Below are positions 48,423 through 58,115 of a stretch of 64,000 bases of DNA, in pieces. The notes beneath the pieces were generated by a model. It was given only the letters and a program-made list of their open reading frames with translations. It was not told the origin of the DNA and did no database searches. The stretch's first letter is position 1, and every line of letters starts with the position of its first letter. Source of the DNA: Flavobacterium jejuense (lineage in GTDB: Bacteria > Bacteroidota > Bacteroidia > Flavobacteriales > Flavobacteriaceae); the NCBI RefSeq assembly GCF_006491595.2, contig NZ_VEVQ02000010.1, forward strand, positions 62,001 to 126,000, given 5' to 3'. The position numbers were made by a program, and so were the translations under genes.

Positions 48423-51200
48423 TTAGAATTCATACTTCAATGAAAAACCAAAATTTCTACCTTTTTTGTATTCAGAAATAGTTACATCTTGTGTTTCTTG
48501 AACCCTTTTGACGGTTGGATTATTTAAGTTTTTAGCACTTATACCAATCCCTAAATTTTTATTTAATTTATATTTTAAGATAAAATCTGCAGTTACAACT
48601 GCTTTATCAACAATGTTGCCTTTGTAATTAGTTCCTAAAGCATAGATTCTATCTGAAAAATAACCAGTAGTAAATGTTGCTGTAATTGATTTTTCATTTG
48701 CCATTTTCTTGTTGAAACTAATATCAGCATTGGCTAATAAATCTGACGCCCCTGTTAGAGCACTTTCGTCATATGTGAAGAAAGCGTTTATAAAACCTTT
48801 GGTTTCTTTGAAAACTTTATTTTTGTCTAAATCTTGATTAGTGTGTAAATAGGATACATTTAATCCAGCACTTAAACTTTCTCCTGTGTCAGATGAAATA
48901 TTCTCTATTTCATAAATAAACTTTCTTACCTCTAGTTCAGCACCAAAACCAATTGCTCTTTCACCAGAATTAATCCAAGAAATATCATTAGAAGCTGATG
49001 CAACAGTTGTTTCATTTATAGGATTTTGGATGTATTTACCAAAACCTGTAATAGAAATTACTTCACCGTTTTTAGGAAAATATTCCCATTTTAAATCAAA
49101 ATTGTAGTCAGTCGAATTATATAAGTATGGATTACCAAAATATGCTTGGCCTACCTCTTCATATAAGAATGGAGCTCTTTCTTTAAATTGTGGTAATGTA
49201 TAAGTCTTACTAGCGGCTAGTTTAATATTCTGCTTCTCTGTTAATTCATATTTTGCAGCTAAAGAAGGCAAGTATTCCATAGTGTCAAATAATTTTTTTG
49301 TCTTGGTAGGAATAAGAGTTGTAAAATATTCAATATCTTGGATGATATATTCAGCTCTGAAAGCTACATTTACAAATAATTTTGATGTAAATTGATACTC
49401 TAAAGCACCATATCCTGCTGAAATTATTTGTTGACCATTATAATTCTGAGGTTTGTAGGCATTCGGTGAGTTAACGTCACCAAACAAAGTACTTAATGTA
49501 AATAAACCAGCGTTGTAGTTGTTTTGATTAAAATATGAATCAATATTATTTATGTCTATATTTGGTTGAGTGACTTCATTTACTGGCTTCATGTTGTATT
49601 GAATAGCATCAAAATTAATTGTTTTATATCTTCCACTATAGCCAGCAATCAACTTGCCTTTATAAATATCATCTGAATCTTTTTTGAATTTATAAGATAC
49701 TGCAAAGTTTCCAGCTACTTCATCATCAGTCATTTCTTGATAATATCTGTTGTTGTCTGCTTTATTGTAGTTTGAAGGGACTAAACCTTGAGATAGATCA
49801 TCATCATTTCTTGGTATGAAAGTATTTTGTATTCTATCTGGAATAACATTAGTCATCATGTTATATGATAATCCCCAATTTAAATCAATTCTTTCATTAA
49901 ATAATTTATGCTCACCTAATAGTTGATTTACCCATAGACTAGTTCTGTCAAATGTAGATCTTCTCAAAAAACCTCCTCCATTCGGAGCTCTGTCAAAAAC
50001 GTTTAATGTTCCTGTATATTCGCTATGATCTTGGTTAGAAGAGTTGATATACATTGAATTAGCTTTAAATAAATTTTTGTTGTCTACTTTATAGACTAAA
50101 TTTAATAGACCATTCGTGTTAGTTGAATAATTATATGAATTCTGAAATAAATCAACAACTTTTGTTCCATCTTGTGTAATTGACCCTCTTCTTACGCCTT
50201 CTTTGTAACTATATGCATTATCGAATGATCCATTTATAAAGAAGCTAAATTTGCTATTTTCACCTATTGAATAAGAATCTCCGCCTCTTAAATAATAAGA
50301 AGAATTGATAGGAGTGGCAGCTTGTTTATCCCAACTTGTAGAGAAATTATAATTAGATAAACCGTTTGAAGGTTCTTTTGTATTGCTAAATCCTGTAAAA
50401 TTTGGACCGTCTTGTAAATAAAATTTATTTTGTTGAATTGCATTTGAATTTACACTAAATCCAGTTCCAACTTCTAGCATTCCTGAACCAGTATAATTTT
50501 TAGAAACTATATCAACATTTGCTCCAGCAAAATCGCCATAGTTTTTATAGTTGTATGTTTTGTCAATTCCAATATATTCTACAATATCTGTTGAGAATAA
50601 ATCTAGAGAAATATTTTTTGTGGAAGGATTGTTTGAAGGTAATGGAAGCCCATTCAATGTAGTCATATTATATCGGTCACCTAATCCTCTTACGAATATT
50701 CCGCTTGAGCTTTCTGATTTTGAAATTCCAGTTGTTTTTGCAACCGCAGCTGCTACATCACTAATTCCTTTTTTTGAGATTTCTTCAGCTCCAATTGCTT
50801 GTTTAATTTCTACAGCTTTTTGTTGTTCTTGTAATAAAGCGGTTTCACTTTCTTTTGTAACTGTATGAGTGATAACGACGTCTGCTAGTTGTACTCCACT
50901 TGCTGCTAAAGTGTAATTAATCACTTTCTTTTCTCCAGCTTTTATGGTAAATGGGATTTCTTTAGTTTCGTATCCTAAATAACCTATTTCTAAAACATAA
51001 CTTCCTGGTTTTATAGAAAGAGAGTATTTTCCAGTATAATCAGTTGATGAGCCTATTGTTGTTCCTTTAATAAGTACGTTTGCAAAAGGCAATGGTTCGT
51101 TGTTGTATTCTTTATCTGTTATAACTCCGCTTACTGTTCCGTTCTGAGAAAAGGTTAACGTAGTTAAAAATAAAAAGCCTAATAAAAATTGTAGTTTCAT
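48423..51200 (-). CDS. TonB-dependent receptor with carboxypeptidase-regulatory-like domain
   Basis: Outer-membrane active transporter of 925 residues. A signal peptide (1-18, LTLTFSQ-like) is followed by a carboxypeptidase-regulatory-like beta domain (about 22-100, GTVSGVITDKEYNNEPLPFANVLI), a plug domain (about 125-230, GISKSESSSGIFVRGLGDRY then NGLPLPS), and a 22-strand barrel ending NFGFSLKYEF. No SusD partner follows, so it is not a Sus-type glycan system. The start is divergent from an OmpR-type two-component pair 176 bp away, which may regulate it. The nature of the imported compound is unknown. Confidence 0.93.
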   Translation of the reverse strand: MKLQFLLGFLFLTTLTFSQNGTVSGVITDKEYNNEPLPFANVLIKGTTIGSSTDYTGKYSLSIKPGSYVLEIGYLGYETKEIPFTIKAGEKKVINYTLAASGVQLADVVITHTVTKESETALLQEQQKAVEIKQAIGAEEISKKGISDVAAAVAKTTGISKSESSSGIFVRGLGDRYNMTTLNGLPLPSNNPSTKNISLDLFSTDIVEYIGIDKTYNYKNYGDFAGANVDIVSKNYTGSGMLEVGTGFSVNSNAIQQNKFYLQDGPNFTGFSNTKEPSNGLSNYNFSTSWDKQAATPINSSYYLRGGDSYSIGENSKFSFFINGSFDNAYSYKEGVRRGSITQDGTKVVDLFQNSYNYSTNTNGLLNLVYKVDNKNLFKANSMYINSSNQDHSEYTGTLNVFDRAPNGGGFLRRSTFDRTSLWVNQLLGEHKLFNERIDLNWGLSYNMMTNVIPDRIQNTFIPRNDDDLSQGLVPSNYNKADNNRYYQEMTDDEVAGNFAVSYKFKKDSDDIYKGKLIAGYSGRYKTINFDAIQYNMKPVNEVTQPNIDINNIDSYFNQNNYNAGLFTLSTLFGDVNSPNAYKPQNYNGQQIISAGYGALEYQFTSKLFVNVAFRAEYIIQDIEYFTTLIPTKTKKLFDTMEYLPSLAAKYELTEKQNIKLAASKTYTLPQFKERAPFLYEEVGQAYFGNPYLYNSTDYNFDLKWEYFPKNGEVISITGFGKYIQNPINETTVASASNDISWINSGERAIGFGAELEVRKFIYEIENISSDTGESLSAGLNVSYLHTNQDLDKNKVFKETKGFINAFFTYDESALTGASDLLANADISFNKKMANEKSITATFTTGYFSDRIYALGTNYKGNIVDKAVVTADFILKYKLNKNLGIGISAKNLNNPTVKRVQETQDVTISEYKKGRNFGFSLKYEF

Positions 51201-51376
51201 CGTGTTGTTGAATTTTGGTGCAAAGGAACTCCAACTAAGTTATTAGACTGTTACTTGTAAATTATAAAAATGTTTCTATAAAGTTAATTAAATGTAAACT
51301 CATTAAATTATTGTTAAGCGCTTGAATCTTTTTATATTATCTTTACCTTTACCACTAAGAAACAAGCAAAATTGTT

Positions 51377-52060
51377 ATGAAAAAAAAAGAAATTAAGATA
51401 TTATTAGTTGATGATGAACCAGATATCTTAGAAATTGTAGGATATAATTTGTCTCAAGAAGGGTATCAAATTGTTACAGCAACTAATGGTAAAGAGGCTA
51501 TAACTAAGGCAAAAAAGGAGCTTCCACAATTAATTATTATGGATGTCATGATGCCAGAGATGGATGGTATTGAAGCTTGTGAAAATATCAGAAAATTTCC
51601 AGAATTGGAAAACACAATAATTACTTTTTTAACAGCACGTTCTGAAGATTATTCTCAAGTAGCTGGATTTGATGCAGGTGCGGATGATTACATAGCTAAA
51701 CCAATTAAACCAAAAATTTTGGTTAGTAAAGTAAAAGCTCTTTTAAGAAGATTAAAAGACGATTCAAATGCAACAGATACTTTGCGCTTAGGTGATATAG
51801 AAATTAATAGAGAAGAATACAAAATCATTCGTCAAGATGAAGAAATTGTTCTTCCTAGAAAAGAATTTGAACTTTTCTATTTGCTAGCAACAAAACCAGG
51901 TAAAGTTTTTACAAGAGAAGAAATTTTAGACAAAGTCTGGGGTAATGAAGTAGTTGTAGGAGGAAGAACGATAGATGTTCATATTCGTAAATTAAGAGAA
52001 AAAATTGGTGATGATTTCTTTAAAACAATTAAAGGAGTAGGATATAAGGTAGAGTTTTAA
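51377..52060 (+). CDS. OmpR/PhoB-family response regulator
   Basis: The 227 residues consist of a receiver domain (1-120) with D12-D13, phospho-acceptor D56 (LIIMDVMMPEMDG) and a Lys near 107 (YIAKPIKPK), followed by an OmpR-type winged helix (about 132-227, EFELFYLLATKPGKVFTREE, RTIDVHIRKLREKIG). It overlaps the kinase gene by one base (TAATG), so the two are coupled. PhoB-like by general resemblance, but phosphate control is not shown by the sequence. Confidence 0.94.
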   Translation: MKKKEIKILLVDDEPDILEIVGYNLSQEGYQIVTATNGKEAITKAKKELPQLIIMDVMMPEMDGIEACENIRKFPELENTIITFLTARSEDYSQVAGFDAGADDYIAKPIKPKILVSKVKALLRRLKDDSNATDTLRLGDIEINREEYKIIRQDEEIVLPRKEFELFYLLATKPGKVFTREEILDKVWGNEVVVGGRTIDVHIRKLREKIGDDFFKTIKGVGYKVEF

Positions 52061-53100
52061 TGGTCATTAATTTTAAAAAATCATATAAATTTGCTGTTAA
52101 ATCAGCGACTTATATAACTCTCTTTTCTTCTGGAGTATTATTCCTTTTTAATCATTTTTTTCTAAAAAATAACCCTTGGTTTGTATTTGGGTTTGCTTGT
52201 GTTTTATATGTTTTCTCTTTTTTCGTATTACAATATAGAGTAGAACGATTTATTTATAGAAGAGTAAAAAAAATATATGACGATGTTTCTCTTTTAGAAA
52301 CTACATCTTTCAGAAATCAGCCAGTAACTACAGACATGGCTACTCTTACAAGGGAAGTTCAGAAATTTGCTAGAGATAAAAAATTAGAAATTGAAACTTT
52401 AAAGATTCGGGAGGAATATCGAAGAGAGTTTTTAGGAAATGTGTCTCATGAATTAAAGACACCATTATTTACAGTTCAAGGTTATTTATTAACCTTGTTA
52501 GATGGAGCAATGGACGATAAAAATATTCGAAAGAAATACTTACAAAGAGCTGAGAAAGGAGTTGAAAGACTTATTTATATAGTGAAAGATTTAGATATGA
52601 TTACCAAATTAGAAACAGGTGATCTTAATTTAGAACTTACTGAATTTAATATTGTTGAAGTTATTCAAAATGTATTTGAACTGTTAGAAATGAGAGCTTC
52701 TAAAAAGAATATTTCTTTAACCTTTGATGCAAAATATAAACCTATTAAAGTTATTGCAGATCAAGAAAAAATTCAACAAGTAGTTACTAATTTAGTTATG
52801 AATTCTATTAAATATGGAAAACAAGGGGGAACTACGGAAGTAAGCATTGAAGACTTAGTGAATAATAAAGTAATTATAAGGGTTACAGACAATGGTGAGG
52901 GAATTGAAAAGCAGCATATTTCTAGACTCTTTGAACGATTCTATAGGGTAGATAAAAGCGGAGCTAGAAGTGAAGGAGGTTCTGGTTTAGGACTTGCAAT
53001 TGTGAAACATATAATAGAAGGGCATAAAGAAAAAATTTATATTGAAAGTCAATTTGGAATTGGTTCTGAGTTTTCATTTACTTTGGAAAAGACAAAATAA
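52060..53100 (+). CDS. Sensor histidine kinase (PhoR-like layout)
   Basis: The 346 residues have two membrane helices (about 15-32 and 37-57) with almost no periplasmic loop, a short linker, and a HisKA domain with FLGNVSHELKTPLFTVQGY (His about 130). An HATPase domain follows: NLVMNSIKYGK (N-box), DNGEGIEKQHISRLFERFYR, and the glycine-rich GSGLGLAIVKHIIEGH. The lack of a sensory periplasmic domain is like PhoR kinases that sense through the membrane or a partner protein. Its 3' end overlaps the convergent glycosyltransferase gene by 27 bp. Confidence 0.93.
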   Translation: MVINFKKSYKFAVKSATYITLFSSGVLFLFNHFFLKNNPWFVFGFACVLYVFSFFVLQYRVERFIYRRVKKIYDDVSLLETTSFRNQPVTTDMATLTREVQKFARDKKLEIETLKIREEYRREFLGNVSHELKTPLFTVQGYLLTLLDGAMDDKNIRKKYLQRAEKGVERLIYIVKDLDMITKLETGDLNLELTEFNIVEVIQNVFELLEMRASKKNISLTFDAKYKPIKVIADQEKIQQVVTNLVMNSIKYGKQGGTTEVSIEDLVNNKVIIRVTDNGEGIEKQHISRLFERFYRVDKSGARSEGGSGLGLAIVKHIIEGHKEKIYIESQFGIGSEFSFTLEKTK

Positions 53101-54129
53101 TTTTTTCCAACTAACATCAGTTGTGTAATTGCTAAATCCTCTGTATAAATCTATTTTGTTTAATTTTGATATTTCAAAATCTTCTTGTTTACAACATGGA
53201 GCAATGCCTTCTTTTTTGAATTTTTTTGCTAAATACTCTTGTTCATATTGTCCTGGAGTAGGGATAAAAAAAGCTTTTTTGCCAAGTTGAGCTAAATCCA
53301 TAACAGTAGTGTAGCCTGATCTGGATAAAATTTTGTCACTTTGATTAAAAGCTATTTCAACCTGTTCACTATTCATGAAATTGTAATAGGTAATGTTGTT
53401 TTCTTCAGTTACTTTTTGTTCTTTTTCAATTGTACCTTTTATAAAGAGTGTTTTTTCTTTAGATCCTTTTAGTTCGGTAATTAATTTTTCTTCTAATAGT
53501 GTTCTTTGAGGTTCTGGACCAGAGAGAATAATCATTAAATCATATTTTTTTGGGCTCGTTTTTTTGTAAAGTCTACTTAAAGGACCAATATATTTAATAT
53601 TTTTAAAGGGTTCTTCTAAGTGACCTAAATCACCAGAGAGATTTGGACTTTTTTCTTTATCAGGAACCCAACATTCAGTAAATTTTTTTACAAAGTGATG
53701 GTGTAATTTAGTAGTGAACCATGTGGTATTACCTGTTAAAACATTTAGTTGGTGGGTAATAAATACTGATGGGACATCTTTTGAAAAAACACCTAATCTA
53801 TTATCTGAAATTATTCCTTCAATTTGGTATTTGTCAATAAGTTTTTTAGTAACTTTTTTTTCTTGCTTTATAGCTTTTATAATGTCTGGAATTTGAGAAA
53901 TCAATTTTATTTTAAAATTACTCCCTTTTTCGGCATAGGTAACATTGTAAGATGGGAGCATAATGGAAATCAAATGCGGAAATTCTTTTTTTAATAATTC
54001 AAGAGCTACTCCGTCAGAGGCAATAATGGGCTCGAAACTATTTTTCTCTAGCGCTTTTATAATAGGGATACACCTTGTAGCATGACCTAATCCCCAATTA
54101 AGAGGGGCAACAAGAATTTTTTTTGACAT
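53074..54129 (-). CDS. Glycosyltransferase of the GT28/MGT-like type
   Basis: The 351 residues have a GT-B fold. The N-terminal APLNWGLGHATRCIPIIKAL (6-25) is the nucleotide-sugar glycosyltransferase opening. A middle LSGPEPQRTLLEEKL segment is near 206, and the C-terminal donor-site stretch SRSGYTTVMDLAQLGKKAFFI is near 270-290, followed by PTPGQYEQEYLAKKFKKEG. It resembles MurG/YjiC-like enzymes and the UDP-GlcNAc transferase-related proteins of Bacteroidetes. Acceptor unknown. It is encoded 12 bp downstream of an LpxH-like gene, so it may act on envelope lipids (inference). Confidence 0.84.
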   Translation of the reverse strand: MSKKILVAPLNWGLGHATRCIPIIKALEKNSFEPIIASDGVALELLKKEFPHLISIMLPSYNVTYAEKGSNFKIKLISQIPDIIKAIKQEKKVTKKLIDKYQIEGIISDNRLGVFSKDVPSVFITHQLNVLTGNTTWFTTKLHHHFVKKFTECWVPDKEKSPNLSGDLGHLEEPFKNIKYIGPLSRLYKKTSPKKYDLMIILSGPEPQRTLLEEKLITELKGSKEKTLFIKGTIEKEQKVTEENNITYYNFMNSEQVEIAFNQSDKILSRSGYTTVMDLAQLGKKAFFIPTPGQYEQEYLAKKFKKEGIAPCCKQEDFEISKLNKIDLYRGFSNYTTDVSWKKLFCLFQSK

Positions 54130-54141
54130 CTGATTTTAAAA

Positions 54142-54963
54142 TTATTTTTTTATTATAGATATAAATTGTTCTGCTAATTGATTTTCATAATCAAAATATA
54201 AGTCATCATTATTATATTGAACTTCGGGTTTGTATTTATAAAGTTTCCACTTTTTTTTGTTGTATTCCAAAGCGGTTAAGTTTTCTATCCAATCTCCAGA
54301 GTTAAGATAAATGGTTGAACCTTTAGAATTTGTTATTGTTTCCATTTTAGGTTCATGTATATGTCCGCAGATCACATATTCATAATTATTTTCAATAGCC
54401 AGTTCGGTACATACATTTTCAAAGTTAGTTATAAATTTTACAGCTGATTTCACATTGTTCTTAATTTTTTTAGAAAGGGAATAAGGTTCTCGTTTTAACT
54501 TTACTAATATCCAGTTTAAAAAACGATTAATTAAAATTAACATATCATAGCCCCAACCACCTAGTTTTGCCAACCATTTAGCATGTGTTATTGAAGAGTC
54601 AAAAACATCTCCATGAAAAATCCAAGCTTTTTTTCCGTCTAATTCTAGAACCAATTTGTTTAATAAATGTAAGTTTCCAAGATTTAAATCAGTAAATTTT
54701 CTCAAAAACTCATCATGATTGCCCGTTAAGTAATATACTTTTGTTCCATTAGAACTTAATGAGATTATTTTTTTGATTACTTTAAGATGACTAGCAGGGA
54801 AATAGGATTTTCTAAATTGCCAAATATCTATAATGTCTCCATTTAAAATTAGTGTTTTGGGCTTAATTGAAGAGAGATATTCTAATAATTCTTTCGCATG
54901 ACAACCATAAGTTCCTAGATGAACATCTGAGATAACAACTACTTCTACTTTTCTTTTTTTCAT
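54142..54963 (-). CDS. Metallophosphoesterase, UDP-2,3-diacylglucosamine diphosphatase-like
   Basis: The 273 residues of a calcineurin-like phosphoesterase show all five metal motifs: VVISDVHLG (DxH) near 9, LILNGDIID (GDxxD) near 39, YLTGNHDEFLR (GNHD) near 79, WIFHGDVFD near 113, and VICGHIHEPK (GHxH) near 195. LpxH hydrolyses UDP-diacylglucosamine in lipid A synthesis. The Bacteroidetes protein carrying this annotation is related, but its exact substrate has not been shown here. It is the first gene of a two-gene run with the glycosyltransferase. Confidence 0.83.
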   Translation of the reverse strand: MKKRKVEVVVISDVHLGTYGCHAKELLEYLSSIKPKTLILNGDIIDIWQFRKSYFPASHLKVIKKIISLSSNGTKVYYLTGNHDEFLRKFTDLNLGNLHLLNKLVLELDGKKAWIFHGDVFDSSITHAKWLAKLGGWGYDMLILINRFLNWILVKLKREPYSLSKKIKNNVKSAVKFITNFENVCTELAIENNYEYVICGHIHEPKMETITNSKGSTIYLNSGDWIENLTALEYNKKKWKLYKYKPEVQYNNDDLYFDYENQLAEQFISIIKK

Positions 54964-55129
54964 TTTATAACGATAAAAAAACTAGTTATTCTATTGAATT
55001 AAAACACTTTAATGTCATTATTAATAAAATAAATATCTCACAAATAAAGAAATTTTAACTTTAATTAAGGTTAATCAATCATTATCAAAACTTTATTTCA
55101 TTAATTTTACCAAAAATTAAATAATCAAA

Positions 55130-55804
55130 GTGGGAAGTAAAAATAAACTGAAGCGATTTAAGGAAAACGAAACTTTTGCAAACGTATTTCAACCAACTAG
55201 AGAAGAAGTGGTTTCTGACAACTTTCCATTAAAAGGGAAATGGAATAAAGAATTTTTTAAGAATGACAATCCTATAGTCTTGGAATTAGGTTGTGGAAAA
55301 GGAGAATATTCTGTAGGTTTAGCGGAACGATATACTAATAAAAATTTCATTGGAATAGATATAAAAGGGGCTCGTTTTTGGAGAGGAGCTAAAACAGCTC
55401 AAGAAAGAGGAATGAATAATGTAGCATTTGTTAGAACACAAATTGAACTTATCGAACATTGTTTTAATGAAAATGAAGTAGATGAAATATGGATTACTTT
55501 TCCTGATCCACAAATTAAGTACAAACGTACCAAACATAGAATGACAAACACTGAGTTTTTGCAACGATATAAAAAGATATTAAAGACAAATGGTTTGATG
55601 CATTTAAAAACAGATAGTGAATTTATGCATGGCTATACATTAGGCCTTTTGCATGGTGAAGGTCATGAAGTACTTTATGCTAACCATAATGTGTATAAAA
55701 ATGAAGGAGCTCCAGATGAAGTTATAAAAATTCAAACATTTTATGAAAGTCAATATCTAGAACAAAATAAACCAATTACCTATATTCAATTTAAGATTAA
55801 ATAA
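55130..55804 (+). CDS. trmB: tRNA (guanosine(46)-N7)-methyltransferase
   Basis: Methylates G46 in the tRNA variable loop using SAM. The 224 residues show the motif LELGCGKGEYSVGLAERY near 47-64, NFIGIDIKGARFWRGAKTA near 69-87, and the family-specific EIWITFPDPQIKYKRTKHRM near 120-139. Then come LMHLKTDSEFMHGYT and the C-terminal YESQYLEQNKPITYIQFKI. The start codon is GTG. It begins a three-gene run (trmB, LysE, ATL) with 3-bp and 2-bp gaps, so the genes are probably one operon. Confidence 0.95.
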   Translation: MGSKNKLKRFKENETFANVFQPTREEVVSDNFPLKGKWNKEFFKNDNPIVLELGCGKGEYSVGLAERYTNKNFIGIDIKGARFWRGAKTAQERGMNNVAFVRTQIELIEHCFNENEVDEIWITFPDPQIKYKRTKHRMTNTEFLQRYKKILKTNGLMHLKTDSEFMHGYTLGLLHGEGHEVLYANHNVYKNEGAPDEVIKIQTFYESQYLEQNKPITYIQFKIK

Positions 55805-55807
55805 TAA

Positions 55808-56434
55808 ATGGAATACTTAATCTCATTACTATTAGGTTTTTTAATCGCTTTTATCGGAATTCTTCCACCAGGAATGCTGAACATGATGGTTGCAAAGCTT
55901 AGTGTAAATGAAAATAAAAAAGCAGGTCTTTTATTTGGCTACGGAGCAGGTTTAATTGTTGTTTTACAATGTTTTTTAGGATTATATTTTGCTAAGTTTT
56001 TAGATAGTCATCCTGTTGTGAGTGAAAACTTAAAAAAATTTGCAGTACTAATATTTATTGTACTAACTTTTGTTTTTATTTATAATGGACTTAAACCTAA
56101 AAAAGAGAAAGCAGAAGTGACGATTGAAAATAAAAAGAATAGATTTCTTTATGGAATGATTTTATCCTCATTCAATATGTTTGCGATTCCTTATTATGTT
56201 TTTGCAAGTTTAACCTTGTCTTCAAAATATATTTTTAAATTTTCAACGAGTTCAAATCTCTTTTTTGTTGCTGGAGCAGGTTTAGGAACGCTTTTAGTAT
56301 TTCATATCTATGTATCAATTTTTAAAAAAATTGAGAATAAAGTTGGGTTTTTAATCAAAAACATTAATTTTATTATAGCGGCAATTACAGGTATTGTTGC
56401 CATTTCCTCTATTTATAAAATGGTTTCTTCTTAA
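55808..56434 (+). CDS. LysE-family transporter
   Basis: The 208 residues have about six membrane helices. The N-terminal GFLIAFIGILPPGMLNMMVAK is the LysE/RhtB-like signature segment (PGP-type turn). A second repeat starts near 112 (FLYGMILSSFNMFAIPYYVF). These proteins export amino acids or related compounds; the substrate is unknown. The gene sits between trmB and an alkyltransferase-like gene. Confidence 0.84.
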   Translation: MEYLISLLLGFLIAFIGILPPGMLNMMVAKLSVNENKKAGLLFGYGAGLIVVLQCFLGLYFAKFLDSHPVVSENLKKFAVLIFIVLTFVFIYNGLKPKKEKAEVTIENKKNRFLYGMILSSFNMFAIPYYVFASLTLSSKYIFKFSTSSNLFFVAGAGLGTLLVFHIYVSIFKKIENKVGFLIKNINFIIAAITGIVAISSIYKMVSS

Positions 56435-56436
56435 AA

Positions 56437-56772
56437 TTGAAAGCAAAAGAGTCACATAATGAAAATTTTTTCGAACGAGTATATGATGTTGTTCGTTTAA
56501 TTCCTGAAGGAAAAGTAACTTCTTATGGAGCTATTGCAAAAGCCATTGGAGCCGCTCGTTCTGCGAGAATGGTTGGCTATGCTATGAATGCAAGTCATAA
56601 TATGGAAAACGTGCCAGCACATAGAGTTGTAAATAGGAAAGGTTTGCTTTCTGGAAAACATCATTTTGATGGAACTAATTTGATGCAACAATTGCTTGAA
56701 AATGAAGGAATAACTGTAGTAGATAACCAAATAGTAGATCTTGAAAAGCATTTTTGGGAACCAGATTTTTAG
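56437..56772 (+). CDS. Alkyltransferase-like (ATL) protein, MGMT family without active Cys
   Basis: The 111 residues form the DNA-binding domain of O6-alkylguanine-DNA alkyltransferase: VYDVVRLIPEGKVTSYGAIA (15-34), the Arg-finger segment GAARSARMVGYAMNAS (38-53), and VPAHRVVNRKG near 59-69. The canonical PCHR active-site motif reads PAHR, with Ala61 in place of the acceptor Cys. The protein therefore cannot repair by alkyl transfer. As in known ATLs, it should bind O6-alkylguanine and signal the lesion to nucleotide-excision repair. The start codon is TTG, 2 bp after the LysE gene. Confidence 0.9.
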   Translation: MKAKESHNENFFERVYDVVRLIPEGKVTSYGAIAKAIGAARSARMVGYAMNASHNMENVPAHRVVNRKGLLSGKHHFDGTNLMQQLLENEGITVVDNQIVDLEKHFWEPDF

Positions 56773-56782
56773 TTTTTTAAAC

Positions 56783-58114
56783 TTATTCGGTCAAACAAAT
56801 TAAAAATGTAGTTTTATTATCTTTATTTTGATAAGTTAAATAACCACCATGTGCTTCAATAATATTCTTAGATAAAGTTAACCCTATTCCTGCTCCTTCT
56901 TTTCGAGTAGTGAAAAAAGGCATAAATATTTTATTTTCAATTTCTGGTTCTACACCATTTCCTGTATCAGTTATAGCGATGAAAAGTCTTTTCTCTTTTG
57001 TTTCAGCAGTAATTAAAATTTGTTTGTTTTCTTTGTTTGATAATGCATAAATACTATTCGTCAATAAATTAATAAGTACTTGTTCCATCTGTAATTTATC
57101 AACTTTTAGTCTATATTTAAAGTCAATAGTGTTAGTTATTGCAATATTTTCTTTTTTAAATAAGGGTTGCATGATTTCTAAACTATTATTTATAATTTCG
57201 TTTAGTTCTGTTTTTTCTTTTTGAGGAGTTGGCAACATAGCTAATTTTCTATAGCTTTCAACAAATTGTTGCAGATGATCACTACGATGTAACATGGTTT
57301 GAACGCTTTGTTTCATGTCATCTAAATCTTCAGTAGAAAGGGACTCTTGGTCGATTAATTCTTTTAAATTTTGTGAAAGTGAACGAATAGGAGTTAATGA
57401 ATTCAATAATTCATGAGAAATTACCTTCATCAAATTAATCCAAGCTTCTTTTTCTTTTTTCTCAACTACTTTTTGAATAGAATCCAATAAAACCACATAA
57501 TAGTCTTGATTGTAAGTTTTAGTTCGTGAAGATTGCATTACAAAAGTTTGACTGTCTCTCTTGTTTACTCTAATTTGTAATGATGTTTTTATTTCACTAA
57601 AACCTTGTTCTTCAATTATTTTACAAAGTGAAGGCAATTGGTTTTTTAAATAATACCATTTGCTAACTTTTGGAGCTTCAAAATGACTGGAAAAATAATC
57701 ATTCATAAAGAAGATATTCCAGTCTTCATTTTCTTTTTGCAAAATTAAAATACCAGTTTCGACATTGTTTAAAATAGAACGATAAATGATGTCTTTAGAA
57801 ACTTGCTCATTTTGTTTGTTTTTTAAAGTTTCGTATAATTTAAAAAGATTTTTGTAATTTGAAAATGACTTGTGTTTGGAAAAATCAGCAGAAAAATCAC
57901 TTTGTAGAATGGCCTGAATGGTTTTGTCATAAAACTGAAAAGCATTTTTAAGATATGTATAAAGTTCTATTGTTAATAATAAAACTAATAATCCTACAAA
58001 CAATGAAGTGTAGAATAGATCTTTTTGAAGTAGGTAAGTGGTAAATCCAAACCCCATCAGAATAATAACTAATCGTATAAATAATTGATTGTATATTTTA
58101 ATTGATCCTAACAT
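56783..58114 (-). CDS. Sensor histidine kinase, NtrB-like, partner of the sigma-54 activator
   Basis: The 443 residues have two membrane helices near the N-terminus (about 11-28 and 32-50), a PAS-like segment (about 110-200), and a HisKA domain with LMKVISHELLNSLTPIRSL (His about 234). The HATPase domain contains NLLTNSIYALSNKENKQ, TDTGNGVEPEIENKIFMPFFT and GAGIGLTLSKNIIEAHGGY. It lies one base downstream of the response regulator on the same strand, so it is in one operon with it. The signal is unknown. Position beside an efflux operon suggests an envelope or toxic-compound stress (inference). Confidence 0.92.
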   Translation of the reverse strand: MLGSIKIYNQLFIRLVIILMGFGFTTYLLQKDLFYTSLFVGLLVLLLTIELYTYLKNAFQFYDKTIQAILQSDFSADFSKHKSFSNYKNLFKLYETLKNKQNEQVSKDIIYRSILNNVETGILILQKENEDWNIFFMNDYFSSHFEAPKVSKWYYLKNQLPSLCKIIEEQGFSEIKTSLQIRVNKRDSQTFVMQSSRTKTYNQDYYVVLLDSIQKVVEKKEKEAWINLMKVISHELLNSLTPIRSLSQNLKELIDQESLSTEDLDDMKQSVQTMLHRSDHLQQFVESYRKLAMLPTPQKEKTELNEIINNSLEIMQPLFKKENIAITNTIDFKYRLKVDKLQMEQVLINLLTNSIYALSNKENKQILITAETKEKRLFIAITDTGNGVEPEIENKIFMPFFTTRKEGAGIGLTLSKNIIEAHGGYLTYQNKDNKTTFLICLTE

Positions 58115-58115
58115 T

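Noticed and set aside
51377-53100. Naming the pair phoB/phoR
   Set aside because: Domain layout fits but is shared by many regulators. No phosphate transport or phosphatase genes are adjacent and no Pho-box was recognised.
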